A stretch of DNA of 18,215 nt from Spirochaetota bacterium (GTDB taxonomy: Bacteria; Spirochaetota; Spirochaetia; Treponematales; Treponemataceae). The translations under genes and the position numbers were made by a program. The DNA lies in contig JAKPSR010000438.1 in NCBI GenBank assembly GCA_029571425.1, forward strand, positions 1 to 18,215, written 5' to 3'. This document shows positions 7,519-14,220 of this stretch, one piece after another. Under the pieces are notes generated by a model. It made no database searches and was not told where the DNA came from. It saw only the letters and a program-made list of their open reading frames with translations. Position 1 is the stretch's first letter. Each line of letters opens with the position of its first letter.

Positions 7519-8920
7519 AGAAGAAAACGACGGCCTCGAGCGAACATTCGACGAGGACAAGACCTACCGCAACCTGCCCCTCGTGGTGATCGTCGGACGG
7601 CCGAACGTCGGGAAGTCGACGCTCTTTAACCGGTTCCTCCACAAGCGGCGGGCCATCACCGACCCGACCCCCGGCGTGACTCGGGACCCGATCGAGGAGA
7701 CGGCCTTCGTCGCGGGTAAGCCCGTGCGCCTCGTCGATACCGGCGGCTTTAAGCTGGAGCGCGATCCTGGCACGCCCGAGTCCGTCCTCGACGAACTCGT
7801 CGTCGAGAAAACCATCGCGGCCCTGAAGCGGGCGGACGAGATACTTCTCCTGCTCGAGGCCGGCGAGCCGACCGCCGAGGATGAGGAGTTTATCGCCCTC
7901 TTGAGGCCTTACTGGGACAAGCTCCTCGTTGCCGTCAACAAGACCGAGGGCGGCCGCCGCGAGTCCGAGGCGTGGAATTTCCTCCGGTTCGGGTTCGAGG
8001 AAGTTCTCTTCGTCAGCGCCGAGCACGGCGACAACATCATCGAGCTCGGCGAGGCTATCGTGAAGCGGCTCGACTTCTCGGCCGTCGAGGAGGGCGAGGA
8101 GGAAGACTGCATCCGCGTCGCCATCGTCGGCAAGCCGAACACCGGCAAGTCGACGCTCGCGAACCGCCTTACCGGCACCGAGGCCTCGATCGTCTCCGAG
8201 ATCGCCGGGACGACGCGCGACGTTGTCGAGGGCGAATTCACCTGGAAGGGAAGGCATTTTCGCGTCCTCGACACCGCCGGGATCAGGCGGAAGTCGCGCG
8301 TCAAAGAGGATATCGAGTACTATTCGGTGAATCGCGCGATCAAGAGCCTTCGCGACGCCGACGTCGTTTTCCACATGATCGACGCGACCGAGGGTCTCGC
8401 CGAGCAGGACAAGAAGATTATCTCGCATGCGACCGAGCAGGGTCTCGCCGTCGTCTTCGTGCTCAATAAGTGGGACTTGATGGGCGACGACCGAAAGGCC
8501 TTCAAGGACGCCGAGCGAAACATGAAGGTGATGTTTGGGCAGATGGAGTACGCGCCGGTCCTTTCCCTTTCCGCGCTCGAGGGGACCGGGATTAACGAGC
8601 TTCTGTCGACGGCGACCCGGCTCTTCGATCAGCTGACGAAGAAGATCGATACTTCGGCGCTGAACCTGGCGCTCTCTGATTGGGTCGCCGCGTCGCCGCC
8701 CCCGCAGGGCCGCGCGAACAAGTTTAAGGTGAAGTACATGGTGCAGACGGGCGCGCGCCCGGTGCGCTTCATGCTCTTCGCCTCGCGCCCCGAGGCCGTG
8801 TCCCTCTCCTATCTCGCGTACCTCCGCAACCGAATCCGGAAGGACCTCGGCTTCGCCGAGATACCGGTGGTTCTCGAGGTCAAGGGAAGCCGCAAGCGCT
8901 GGGAACAGCGCGAAGGATAG
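7511..8920 (+). CDS. der: Ribosome-biogenesis GTPase Der (EngA)
   Basis: Der is an essential GTPase with two tandem G domains and a KH-like tail that helps assemble the 50S ribosomal subunit. From ATG 7511 it has 469 residues. Domain 1 shows GRPNVGKS at 29-36, TPGVTRD, DTGGF and NKTE at 143-146. Domain 2 shows GKPNTGKS at 207-214, AGTTRD, DTAGIRRKSRV and NKWD at 319-322. The KH-like part, from about residue 375, includes a KVKYMVQTGARP stretch. In domain 1 the usual aspartate of NKxD is glutamate, and TPGVTRD is followed by PIEE instead of RIY-like residues. NKxE in domain 1 also occurs in some other lineages. ATGCGTGA is shared with the end of ptsI, so the two are translationally linked. Confidence 0.97.
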   Translation: MREEENDGLERTFDEDKTYRNLPLVVIVGRPNVGKSTLFNRFLHKRRAITDPTPGVTRDPIEETAFVAGKPVRLVDTGGFKLERDPGTPESVLDELVVEKTIAALKRADEILLLLEAGEPTAEDEEFIALLRPYWDKLLVAVNKTEGGRRESEAWNFLRFGFEEVLFVSAEHGDNIIELGEAIVKRLDFSAVEEGEEEDCIRVAIVGKPNTGKSTLANRLTGTEASIVSEIAGTTRDVVEGEFTWKGRHFRVLDTAGIRRKSRVKEDIEYYSVNRAIKSLRDADVVFHMIDATEGLAEQDKKIISHATEQGLAVVFVLNKWDLMGDDRKAFKDAERNMKVMFGQMEYAPVLSLSALEGTGINELLSTATRLFDQLTKKIDTSALNLALSDWVAASPPPQGRANKFKVKYMVQTGARPVRFMLFASRPEAVSLSYLAYLRNRIRKDLGFAEIPVVLEVKGSRKRWEQREG

Positions 8921-8924
8921 CGGG

Positions 8925-9248
8925 ATGGCCGAGTTCACGATCGGGGAGGTCGAGCGACTTACCGGTCTCAAGGCCCACGTCCTCCGATACTGGGAGGAGG
9001 CGATTCCCCTGATACGGCCCCGCAAGGACGACCAGGGCAGGCGGTTTTACCGGGAGCGCGACATCGAGCTGATACAGCGGGTGCGCTACCTGGTGCAAGA
9101 ACGAAAATACAGCCTTGAGGGCGCAGGCGAGCGCCTTCTTTCGGAACTGACGGACGAGCGTCTCGCCGAGCCGCGGGCGCGGATCGACGAGGCCCGCGCG
9201 GAACTAATCAATTTATACGCCCTTGTGCGTAAATGGGAAGAACGATGA
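8925..9248 (+). CDS. MerR-family transcription regulator
   Basis: The product is a small 107-residue DNA-binding protein. The N-terminal winged helix-turn-helix is typical of MerR: FTIGEVERLTGLKAHVLRYW at residues 4-23, then a wing with GRRFYRERDIELIQRVRYL. It is followed by a helical stretch rich in Arg, Glu and Ala that probably dimerises. There is no long effector domain and no cysteine for metal sensing, so the signal is unknown. It starts 4 nt after der, with AAGGA about 8 nt before the ATG, and ends in a 4-nt ATGA overlap with the Rsm22-like gene. A role tied to the neighbouring ribosome-related genes is possible but not shown by the sequence. Confidence 0.9.
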   Translation: MAEFTIGEVERLTGLKAHVLRYWEEAIPLIRPRKDDQGRRFYRERDIELIQRVRYLVQERKYSLEGAGERLLSELTDERLAEPRARIDEARAELINLYALVRKWEER

Positions 9249-10840
9249 GCAAGGAAACTGAGGGGCCGAAGAAGCCCTTTTACGAGGATATCGTCGCGAA
9301 GAGAACGCGGCGTTCGCGGTTGGGAAAGGCGAAGGAAGGCGAGCGCTCTGCCCGAGATACGGATAGGGCGCGCCCGTTGGCGGGGGACGATCGATCGCGC
9401 CGTGCCGCTCCGCCTCGTGCCGAGGGACGCCGGCCTGTAGCGCGTGATGCCGCGCGGGGCGCCGTGCCCCGTGACGCGGAGCGCCGACCCACTCGGCCCG
9501 CAGAGCGGCCTGTTCGTGACGGCTTCGTTCCACCGCCTCTCGGCATGCCAGTCTTCGCGGCGGGCGACGATCTTGGCTCTACGTCTCGTTCGCTGATCGA
9601 TTCCTTTTTCGAGATCGCGCAGGGCGTCTTGCCGCTCGACGGGAAGAAGACCGCGTCCCTTCCTCAGGAGATCCGCGAGCTCTCGCACGGCCTGACGGAC
9701 GAGCGCGGGGAGCGCCGCGTCGGGTACATGAACGATCGTGCCACCCTCTCGGCGTACGTGCGTTACTTCATGTGGTGGAATCTCGTGCGCCTGGCGCGCC
9801 TCTTCGCGCGCCTTCCGCTTGACCTCGCCGACGGCGACGTTGCGGTCGACATTGGCTCCGGGCCGCTGACGGTTCCGATCGCCCTTTGGATGGCGCGCCC
9901 CGATTTGCGCGCGCGCAAGATTACCTGGTACTGCGTGGATATCTCCTCGTCGGCGCTCGCCGCGGGTGAGGAACTCTTCCTCTCGGTCGTGGCGCGCACC
10001 GCCGCCGAACCCGGTTCGGGGGATAGGCCTGACCCGTGGCAGATCGTCCGCGTCAAGGGCGAGTGCGGCGTGTCGATCAGGAAGCGAGCCTCTCTGGTGG
10101 TCGCGGCGAACGTCTTTAACGAGCTCTTCATGGATAGCCCTGAGCCGATTGAGGCCCTGGCGAAGCGGCAAGCCGCGGACCTTTCGAGCTACGCGGCCGA
10201 CGGCGCGGGCGTACTCGTCGTGGAGCCGGGCGTCCCGCGCGCGGGTCGTTTCGTCTCGCTCTTCCGCGATTCGCTCGCGCGCCTCGGATTCGTCCCTCGC
10301 TCGCCCTGCCCGCACGAAGGTGCCTGCCCATTTCCCGGGCTTCGGCACGGCAAGTGGTGCCATTTCGTTCTCGACGCGACCGAGGCTCCCGCTCGGCTTC
10401 GCAAGCTCTCCGAGGATGCGGGTATCCCGAAGGACCGCGCCGCGCTTTCGTTCGTGTACTCGGCGCGGGTCGCGTCGGGCAAATCAACTGGGGATGCGAG
10501 CGAAGACGAGGATGTCGCCGACACACCGCGCACGGAGATCGCGTCTTCCGCGCTCGAGCGGGTCTCCAAGCTCGCCGCCGACGCCTCGGTCCTCGAGGTG
10601 CGCGTCGTCTCTGATCCCATCAGACTGCCGGAGCGACGCTCGGGCAGGTACGGGTGCTCGGAGATCGGGATGGTGATGCTGACGGGGAATTATGGTGCGG
10701 CGAATTTCCTCGATGGGCTCGCGTCGGGCGATCTCGTTCGGGTCGCGGCGCCGAATCCCAAGCGGATCGAGCGGGATCAGAAGACCGGCGCGATCCTCAT
10801 TCCTCTCGGTCGCTCTCCCCGGCGAGAGGATCGGTCGTAA
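9245..10840 (+). CDS. Rsm22-like methyltransferase-fold protein with probable Fe-S cysteines
   Basis: Rsm22/METTL17 proteins bind the small ribosomal subunit, and their mitochondrial members carry an iron-sulphur cluster. The 531-residue product has an unusual first 100 or so residues that are mostly Arg, Ala, Pro and Asp and probably disordered. A Rossmann-type methyltransferase fold follows, with VDIGSGP at 201-207 and a VVEPG strand. The family motif CPHEGAC (Cys355, Cys361) comes next, then WCHF (Cys372). A further cysteine at 471 in the C-terminal part completes a likely four-cysteine set. The ATG at 9245 overlaps merR by ATGA. An ATG at 9233 is in frame but has no ribosome binding site. 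The 3' end overlaps the convergent rluA-type gene by 44 nt. Whether it methylates RNA is uncertain. Confidence 0.88.
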   Translation: MSKETEGPKKPFYEDIVAKRTRRSRLGKAKEGERSARDTDRARPLAGDDRSRRAAPPRAEGRRPVARDAARGAVPRDAERRPTRPAERPVRDGFVPPPLGMPVFAAGDDLGSTSRSLIDSFFEIAQGVLPLDGKKTASLPQEIRELSHGLTDERGERRVGYMNDRATLSAYVRYFMWWNLVRLARLFARLPLDLADGDVAVDIGSGPLTVPIALWMARPDLRARKITWYCVDISSSALAAGEELFLSVVARTAAEPGSGDRPDPWQIVRVKGECGVSIRKRASLVVAANVFNELFMDSPEPIEALAKRQAADLSSYAADGAGVLVVEPGVPRAGRFVSLFRDSLARLGFVPRSPCPHEGACPFPGLRHGKWCHFVLDATEAPARLRKLSEDAGIPKDRAALSFVYSARVASGKSTGDASEDEDVADTPRTEIASSALERVSKLAADASVLEVRVVSDPIRLPERRSGRYGCSEIGMVMLTGNYGAANFLDGLASGDLVRVAAPNPKRIERDQKTGAILIPLGRSPRREDRS

Positions 10841-11573
10841 AGAGCTTGGCGAGCTGCTTTCGCGTCGCGTCCAAATCCTTCGGGTAGGGCGCGACGAGGA
10901 CCAGCGGCTCACCGGTCCCCGGGTGGGCAATCTCCATCCTCCGCGCGTGCAGGGCGAGTCTGTCGAGGAGCGGGCGCTCCTCGAACTCGTCTCCCCGCCA
11001 CGATCGCTTAACCTTCGACAGCAATAGAGGTTCCCCGGTCCCGTACAGCGGGTCGCAGGCGATCGAGAGCCCGATCGCCTGCAGGTGCGCGCGTATCTGG
11101 TGCGTGCGGCCGGTGATCGGTCGCGCCTCGATCCAGCTATAGGGACCCGCGGGGCCGATGTATCGGAACAGGGTGCGCGAGTCCTTTCCCTTTCGCCGGT
11201 CGACGACCGTGCGGTGGCGCGTGTCTCCGTCTGCGCGCAACGGCAGGTCGACCTCCGTCTCGTCCCACGAAGGCCGGCCATGCACGAGGGCGTGATAGGT
11301 TTTCGACACGAGGCGCTGCTCGAACGAGACGCTGACGGCGCGATGCGCGTTCTCGTTGAGCGCGTAGAGCACGAGTCCGGAAGTGTCCTTGTCGATGCGG
11401 TGGCAGGCGTAGAGCCGCTGCCCCTCGGAGATGAGCGCGGCGGACGCGAGAAGGTCGAGGCGCGGGGCGTCGGGGTCCCAGCGGTCGGCCGCGACGAGGA
11501 GTCCCGGCGCCTTGTTGAGGACGATGATGTCGTCGTCGCGGTGGACGACGGTGAAAGGTTCCTGCTTGCGCAT
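10797..11573 (-). CDS. RluA-family RNA pseudouridine synthase
   Basis: This enzyme turns specific uridines of rRNA or tRNA into pseudouridine. From ATG 11571-11573 it has 258 residues and no S4 domain, so it belongs to the shorter RluA-like group. The catalytic motif HRIDKDTSG is at residues 58-66, with Asp61 as the active-site aspartate. RPITGRTHQIRAHL and the CDPLYG block follow. The frame extends upstream into phoR, but the N-terminus FTVVHRDDDIIVLNKAPG shows that the real start is this ATG. It lies 7 nt after the phoR stop codon, with CTTTCC and no Shine-Dalgarno site between. It could be read from the phoBR transcript or from its own extended -10 promoter. The exact target uridine cannot be assigned. 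Confidence 0.93.
   Translation of the reverse strand: MRKQEPFTVVHRDDDIIVLNKAPGLLVAADRWDPDAPRLDLLASAALISEGQRLYACHRIDKDTSGLVLYALNENAHRAVSVSFEQRLVSKTYHALVHGRPSWDETEVDLPLRADGDTRHRTVVDRRKGKDSRTLFRYIGPAGPYSWIEARPITGRTHQIRAHLQAIGLSIACDPLYGTGEPLLLSKVKRSWRGDEFEERPLLDRLALHARRMEIAHPGTGEPLVLVAPYPKDLDATRKQLAKLFTTDPLAGESDREE
10801..10830. repeat. 8-bp inverted repeat in the convergent gene overlap
   Basis: TCCTCTCG (10801-10808) and CGAGAGGA (10823-10830) are perfect reverse complements with a 14-nt loop, lying inside the 44-nt tail-to-tail overlap. There is no T-run on either strand, so a standard intrinsic terminator is not supported, but the position suits a two-way 3'-end structure. It may also be chance within coding sequence. 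Confidence 0.35.
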
Positions 11574-11579
11574 GGAAAG

Positions 11580-11588
11580 ACTATAGCA
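11580..11588 (-). promoter_or_regulatory. Extended -10 promoter of the rluA-type gene, built on the phoR stop codon
   Basis: The minus strand reads TGCTATAGT, an extended -10 whose TAG is the phoR stop codon. It ends 6 nt before the ATG. I see no good -35 hexamer at 16-18 nt, which the TG extension could compensate for. Confidence 0.5.
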
Positions 11589-13392
11589 GAAAGCCGCCCG
11601 GCGCGCCATCGGGTATTCGAATCGTGAAGACGCTCCCTTCCCCCTCGACGCTCCGCGCGGAGGCCTCGCCGCCGTGCGCGAGCGCGATGTGCCGTACGAT
11701 GGACAGGCCAAGCCCCGTGCCGCCCCGGTCGCGCGTGCGGCCCCGGTCGACGCGGTAGAACCGCTCGAAAACGCGGGCGAGGTCGCGCGACGGGATGCCC
11801 GGGCCGTCGTCCGACACGGATATCTCGAAGTCGCGCTGTCCTTCGGCGCCCTCGATCACGCGCGCGGATATCTCGACATGACCGCCTTCTCGACCGTACG
11901 CGATCGCGTTCTGGAGGAGATTGGCGACGGCTTGCTCCATCAAGCCTGGGTTGAGGCGCACGATGAGGCCAACGGGGATGTCGAGGGATATCGACGTCCC
12001 GCGCTTGCTCGCCGCGTCCGCGCAGAGCTCGACGACACCGGCTATCAGGGACTCGACGGAGGTTTGCGCGCGCTCGATCGGCTCGCCTCCCTCGCGCTCG
12101 AGTCGGGAAATCGTCAGGAGGTCGTCGATGATCGCGGTAAGCCGGCGTGATTGGCCCTCCATAATTGAAAGGAAGCGGGCCGCCGTCTCGCGGTCGTCGA
12201 TCGCCCCGTCCCGCAGGGTCTCGATGAAGCCTTGTATGGACGTGATCGGGGTTTTGAGCTCGTGCGAGACGTTCGCGACGAAATCCCGCCTGATCCGCTC
12301 AAGCCGGCTGAGACGGGTAACGTCGGTAAGCACGAGAAGTCGCGCCCCCGAGTCTACGGCGCCGAGGCGAAGGCGAAGCGTGCGCATTTCGCCCGTTCGC
12401 TCGTCGCGAAGCTCGACCGTCATCCCCTCGGCATCCGCCTCGCCCGCGCGCGCAGCGTCGGCGATCTCGGTGTTTCGAACGAGGCGGAGGAGATCCATTC
12501 CGCGTGCCTGCTCCGGCTCGATTCCGAAGAGACGTCCTGCGGCAGTATTGGCGCGAAGTACGGTGCCTGATTCGGCGAAGACGATAAGGGCGTCGCTCAT
12601 CCCGGCGAGGATGGCTTCGGTTTCGCGGTTCCGCGCGTCGAGTTCGCTCATTCGTTCGCGTAAGTTTCGCGACATGGCGGCGAAGGCCCGCTCGAGCTCG
12701 GCGAGCTCTACCGTCGGGGCGCTTTCGGGCGGGAGTATTGATTCGTCTTCGGGGCCGGTTTTCGCCGGGCTTCCCGTCCCGGTTGCCCATGCGCGCGTCG
12801 CGGCGTCGAGTCGCTCGAGCGGTCGCGTGATGCCCCGCGCGAGCACGGAAGCGGCCGCGAAGGCGATCGCTAGGGTTGCGAGCGAGACCGCCAAGAGGCC
12901 GAGCGCGAACCGACGCGCGGCGAGTCTGGCGTACTCGACGCTTACGGCGAGGCGAAGGGCGCCGCCTCGGTAGGGGAGGGCCAGGTAGACGAGTTCGGCG
13001 TGCAGGGTGTCGCTTCGCCTGACGGCGACGCCCTCCCTTCCCGCGAGGGCCTCCGCGACCTCGGGTCGGGCGATGTGGTTCTCGAGGCGGTCGGCGGGGG
13101 CGCTTGAGTCCGCGATCACGGCGCCGTCGGGGGCGATCAGGGTGACGCGTATGCCTGGGCTCTTCCCCGCTTCCGCGAGGGCGACGCGGGCCGTCCTGGC
13201 GTCGATGGCTATACCAGAGCGCTCCGCGGCGTCGAGGGCGCGGACCAGGGCGCCGGCCGCGTGACGCAGGTTATCCTCTGTTTGCTTTAAGGCGGTCGCC
13301 CGGATCGCGAGAAGGCCCGCGGTCGAGAGGGCGACGGTCGCCGCGGCGAGAAGGGCGGCCGTCCCGCGAAAGAGATAGCTAGCCGTCCTCAT
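11581..13392 (-). CDS. phoR: Phosphate-regulon sensor histidine kinase PhoR
   Basis: The product is a membrane kinase that phosphorylates PhoB when phosphate is scarce. Its 603 residues hold, in order: a membrane segment at about 10-30; a periplasmic sensor part to about 160, which includes an APDGAVIADS stretch like dCache/sCache sensors; a second membrane segment at about 162-186; HAMP to about 245; PAS at about 255-355; HisKA with VSHELKTPI (phospho-His377); and an ATPase domain with NLLQNAIAYG, DDGPGI, FYRVDRGRTRDRGGTGLGL and the final FTIRIP strand. The large periplasmic sensor is larger than in E. coli PhoR, which has almost none, and resembles Bacillus-type PhoR. It overlaps phoB by ATGA (13389-13392). 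The phosphate role rests on its position next to phoB and pstSCA. Confidence 0.93.
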   Translation of the reverse strand: MRTASYLFRGTAALLAAATVALSTAGLLAIRATALKQTEDNLRHAAGALVRALDAAERSGIAIDARTARVALAEAGKSPGIRVTLIAPDGAVIADSSAPADRLENHIARPEVAEALAGREGVAVRRSDTLHAELVYLALPYRGGALRLAVSVEYARLAARRFALGLLAVSLATLAIAFAAASVLARGITRPLERLDAATRAWATGTGSPAKTGPEDESILPPESAPTVELAELERAFAAMSRNLRERMSELDARNRETEAILAGMSDALIVFAESGTVLRANTAAGRLFGIEPEQARGMDLLRLVRNTEIADAARAGEADAEGMTVELRDERTGEMRTLRLRLGAVDSGARLLVLTDVTRLSRLERIRRDFVANVSHELKTPITSIQGFIETLRDGAIDDRETAARFLSIMEGQSRRLTAIIDDLLTISRLEREGGEPIERAQTSVESLIAGVVELCADAASKRGTSISLDIPVGLIVRLNPGLMEQAVANLLQNAIAYGREGGHVEISARVIEGAEGQRDFEISVSDDGPGIPSRDLARVFERFYRVDRGRTRDRGGTGLGLSIVRHIALAHGGEASARSVEGEGSVFTIRIPDGAPGGFLL

Positions 13393-14087
13393 GTCCGCTC
13401 ATCCCTCATGCGATACCCGATCCCGCGCACGGTCTCGACGACTTCGGCGCGGTCCCCGAGCTTCTTTCGTATGCTGAGTATCTGCACGTCTATCGAGCGC
13501 TCGGTCACGGGATAGGAAGAACCTTTGACCGCGCTGATGATCTGGGAGCGCGAGAACACCCTTCCGGGGTTGCGGGCGAGGAACTCGAGTATCTGGAATT
13601 CGGTCACGGAGAGCGCGAGCGTTGCGCCGTCAAGGAACGCCTCGTGGCGGTCGGGGTTGAGGGATATACCCTGCGCGTTGACGGTACCTCCGGCGTTTGG
13701 CTCGTCCGCGGCCGTCTGTCGCCTGAGCGCCGCCCGCACGCGCGCGGCGAGGACCCGCGGCGAGAAGGGTTTCGTCACGTAGTCGTCGGCGCCGAGCTCG
13801 AGCCCCAAAACCACGTCCGCGTCCTCCGTTTTCGCCGTCAGCATGATGATCGGGATGCGCCCGGTTTCAGGGTCTTCCTTTAGCCTTCGGCAGACGTCGA
13901 GGCCGCTGATCCCGGGGAGCATGAGGTCGAGGATGATCACGTCGGGCTTGTCCTTGCGCGCCGCGCGGATCGCTTCCTCCCCGGACGAAACGGAGACGAC
14001 GGCGAAACCCTCTTTCGCGAGGTTGTAGGATACTAGTTCGCGGATCGACTCCTCGTCGTCGCAGGCGAGCACTCGTTCGTTTCCCAT
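13389..14087 (-). CDS. phoB: Phosphate-regulon response regulator PhoB (OmpR family)
   Basis: The protein has 232 residues: a receiver domain and an OmpR/PhoB winged-helix DNA-binding domain. The acidic pocket is DDEE at 10-13, the phosphorylated residue is Asp54 (VIILDLMLPG), the signalling Thr is in MLTAK, and the conserved Lys is in DDYVTKPF. The C-terminal domain shows LTEFQ-like SVTEFQILEFLARNPGRVFSR, split by the recognition helix region SVDVQ-like RSIDVQILSIRKKLG, and ends in VRGIGYRM. It is divergently arranged to pstS across a 133-nt gap with an 11-bp-period repeat array, and phoR follows in a 4-nt overlap. This places it as the phosphate regulator and not another OmpR-type protein. 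The start ATG has no clear Shine-Dalgarno site. Confidence 0.94.
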   Translation of the reverse strand: MGNERVLACDDEESIRELVSYNLAKEGFAVVSVSSGEEAIRAARKDKPDVIILDLMLPGISGLDVCRRLKEDPETGRIPIIMLTAKTEDADVVLGLELGADDYVTKPFSPRVLAARVRAALRRQTAADEPNAGGTVNAQGISLNPDRHEAFLDGATLALSVTEFQILEFLARNPGRVFSRSQIISAVKGSSYPVTERSIDVQILSIRKKLGDRAEVVETVRGIGYRMRDERT

Positions 14088-14095
14088 GAACCAAA

Positions 14096-14106
14096 CCTAC
14101 TGTAGG
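14096..14106. repeat. 11-bp palindrome over the phoB -10 region
   Basis: CCTACTGTAGG is a perfect inverted repeat around a central T. It contains the only -10-like hexamer before phoB (TACAGT on the minus strand, 14099-14104), ending 11 nt before the ATG. No -35 is found at the right distance, as expected for an activator-dependent promoter. It may be an operator or chance. Confidence 0.35.
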
Positions 14107-14131
14107 TGCGTCGCCCGTGTCGAGGCCTTTT

Positions 14132-14179
14132 TTCGGTTTAACCGAATTTTAACCGAACGGTAACTGGCGGCTCACCGCC
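14132..14179. promoter_or_regulatory. Probable Pho-box array between phoB and pstS
   Basis: TTAACCGAA occurs twice (14138-14146, 14149-14157) with an exact 11-bp period. Two weaker copies continue the period: GTAACTGGC (14160-14168) and CTCACCGCC (14171-14179). Direct repeats with 11-bp spacing are the known pattern of PhoB sites. The first copy is also half of a 15-nt palindrome (14132-14146, TTCGGTT-T-AACCGAA), giving one site in the direction of phoB. The array could therefore activate pstS and autoregulate phoB. Confidence 0.7.
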
Positions 14180-14185
14180 CGCGAG

Positions 14186-14214
14186 TATGTTTTGGCCATC
14201 ATTGGTTTCGGAGG
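14186..14214 (+). promoter_or_regulatory. pstS -10 element and ribosome binding site
   Basis: TATGTT (14186-14191) lies just after the repeat array and has no -35 consensus hexamer, as expected where PhoB replaces -35 contacts. A leader of about 23 nt carries a strong GGAGG (14210-14214) 6 nt before the ATG at 14221. The -10 assignment is tentative and the ribosome binding site is secure. Confidence 0.55.
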
Positions 14215-14220
14215 AAACGC

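Noticed and set aside
7364..9025. A 553-codon open frame on the minus strand, antisense to der
   Set aside because: It is a shadow created by the GC-rich third codon positions of der. The translation has no recognisable domain, and der on the other strand is certain.
14166..14179. GGCGG-CTCA-CCGCC as a terminator hairpin
   Set aside because: It lies inside the divergent promoter region, has no T-run, and overlaps the weak third and fourth repeats of the Pho-box-like array.
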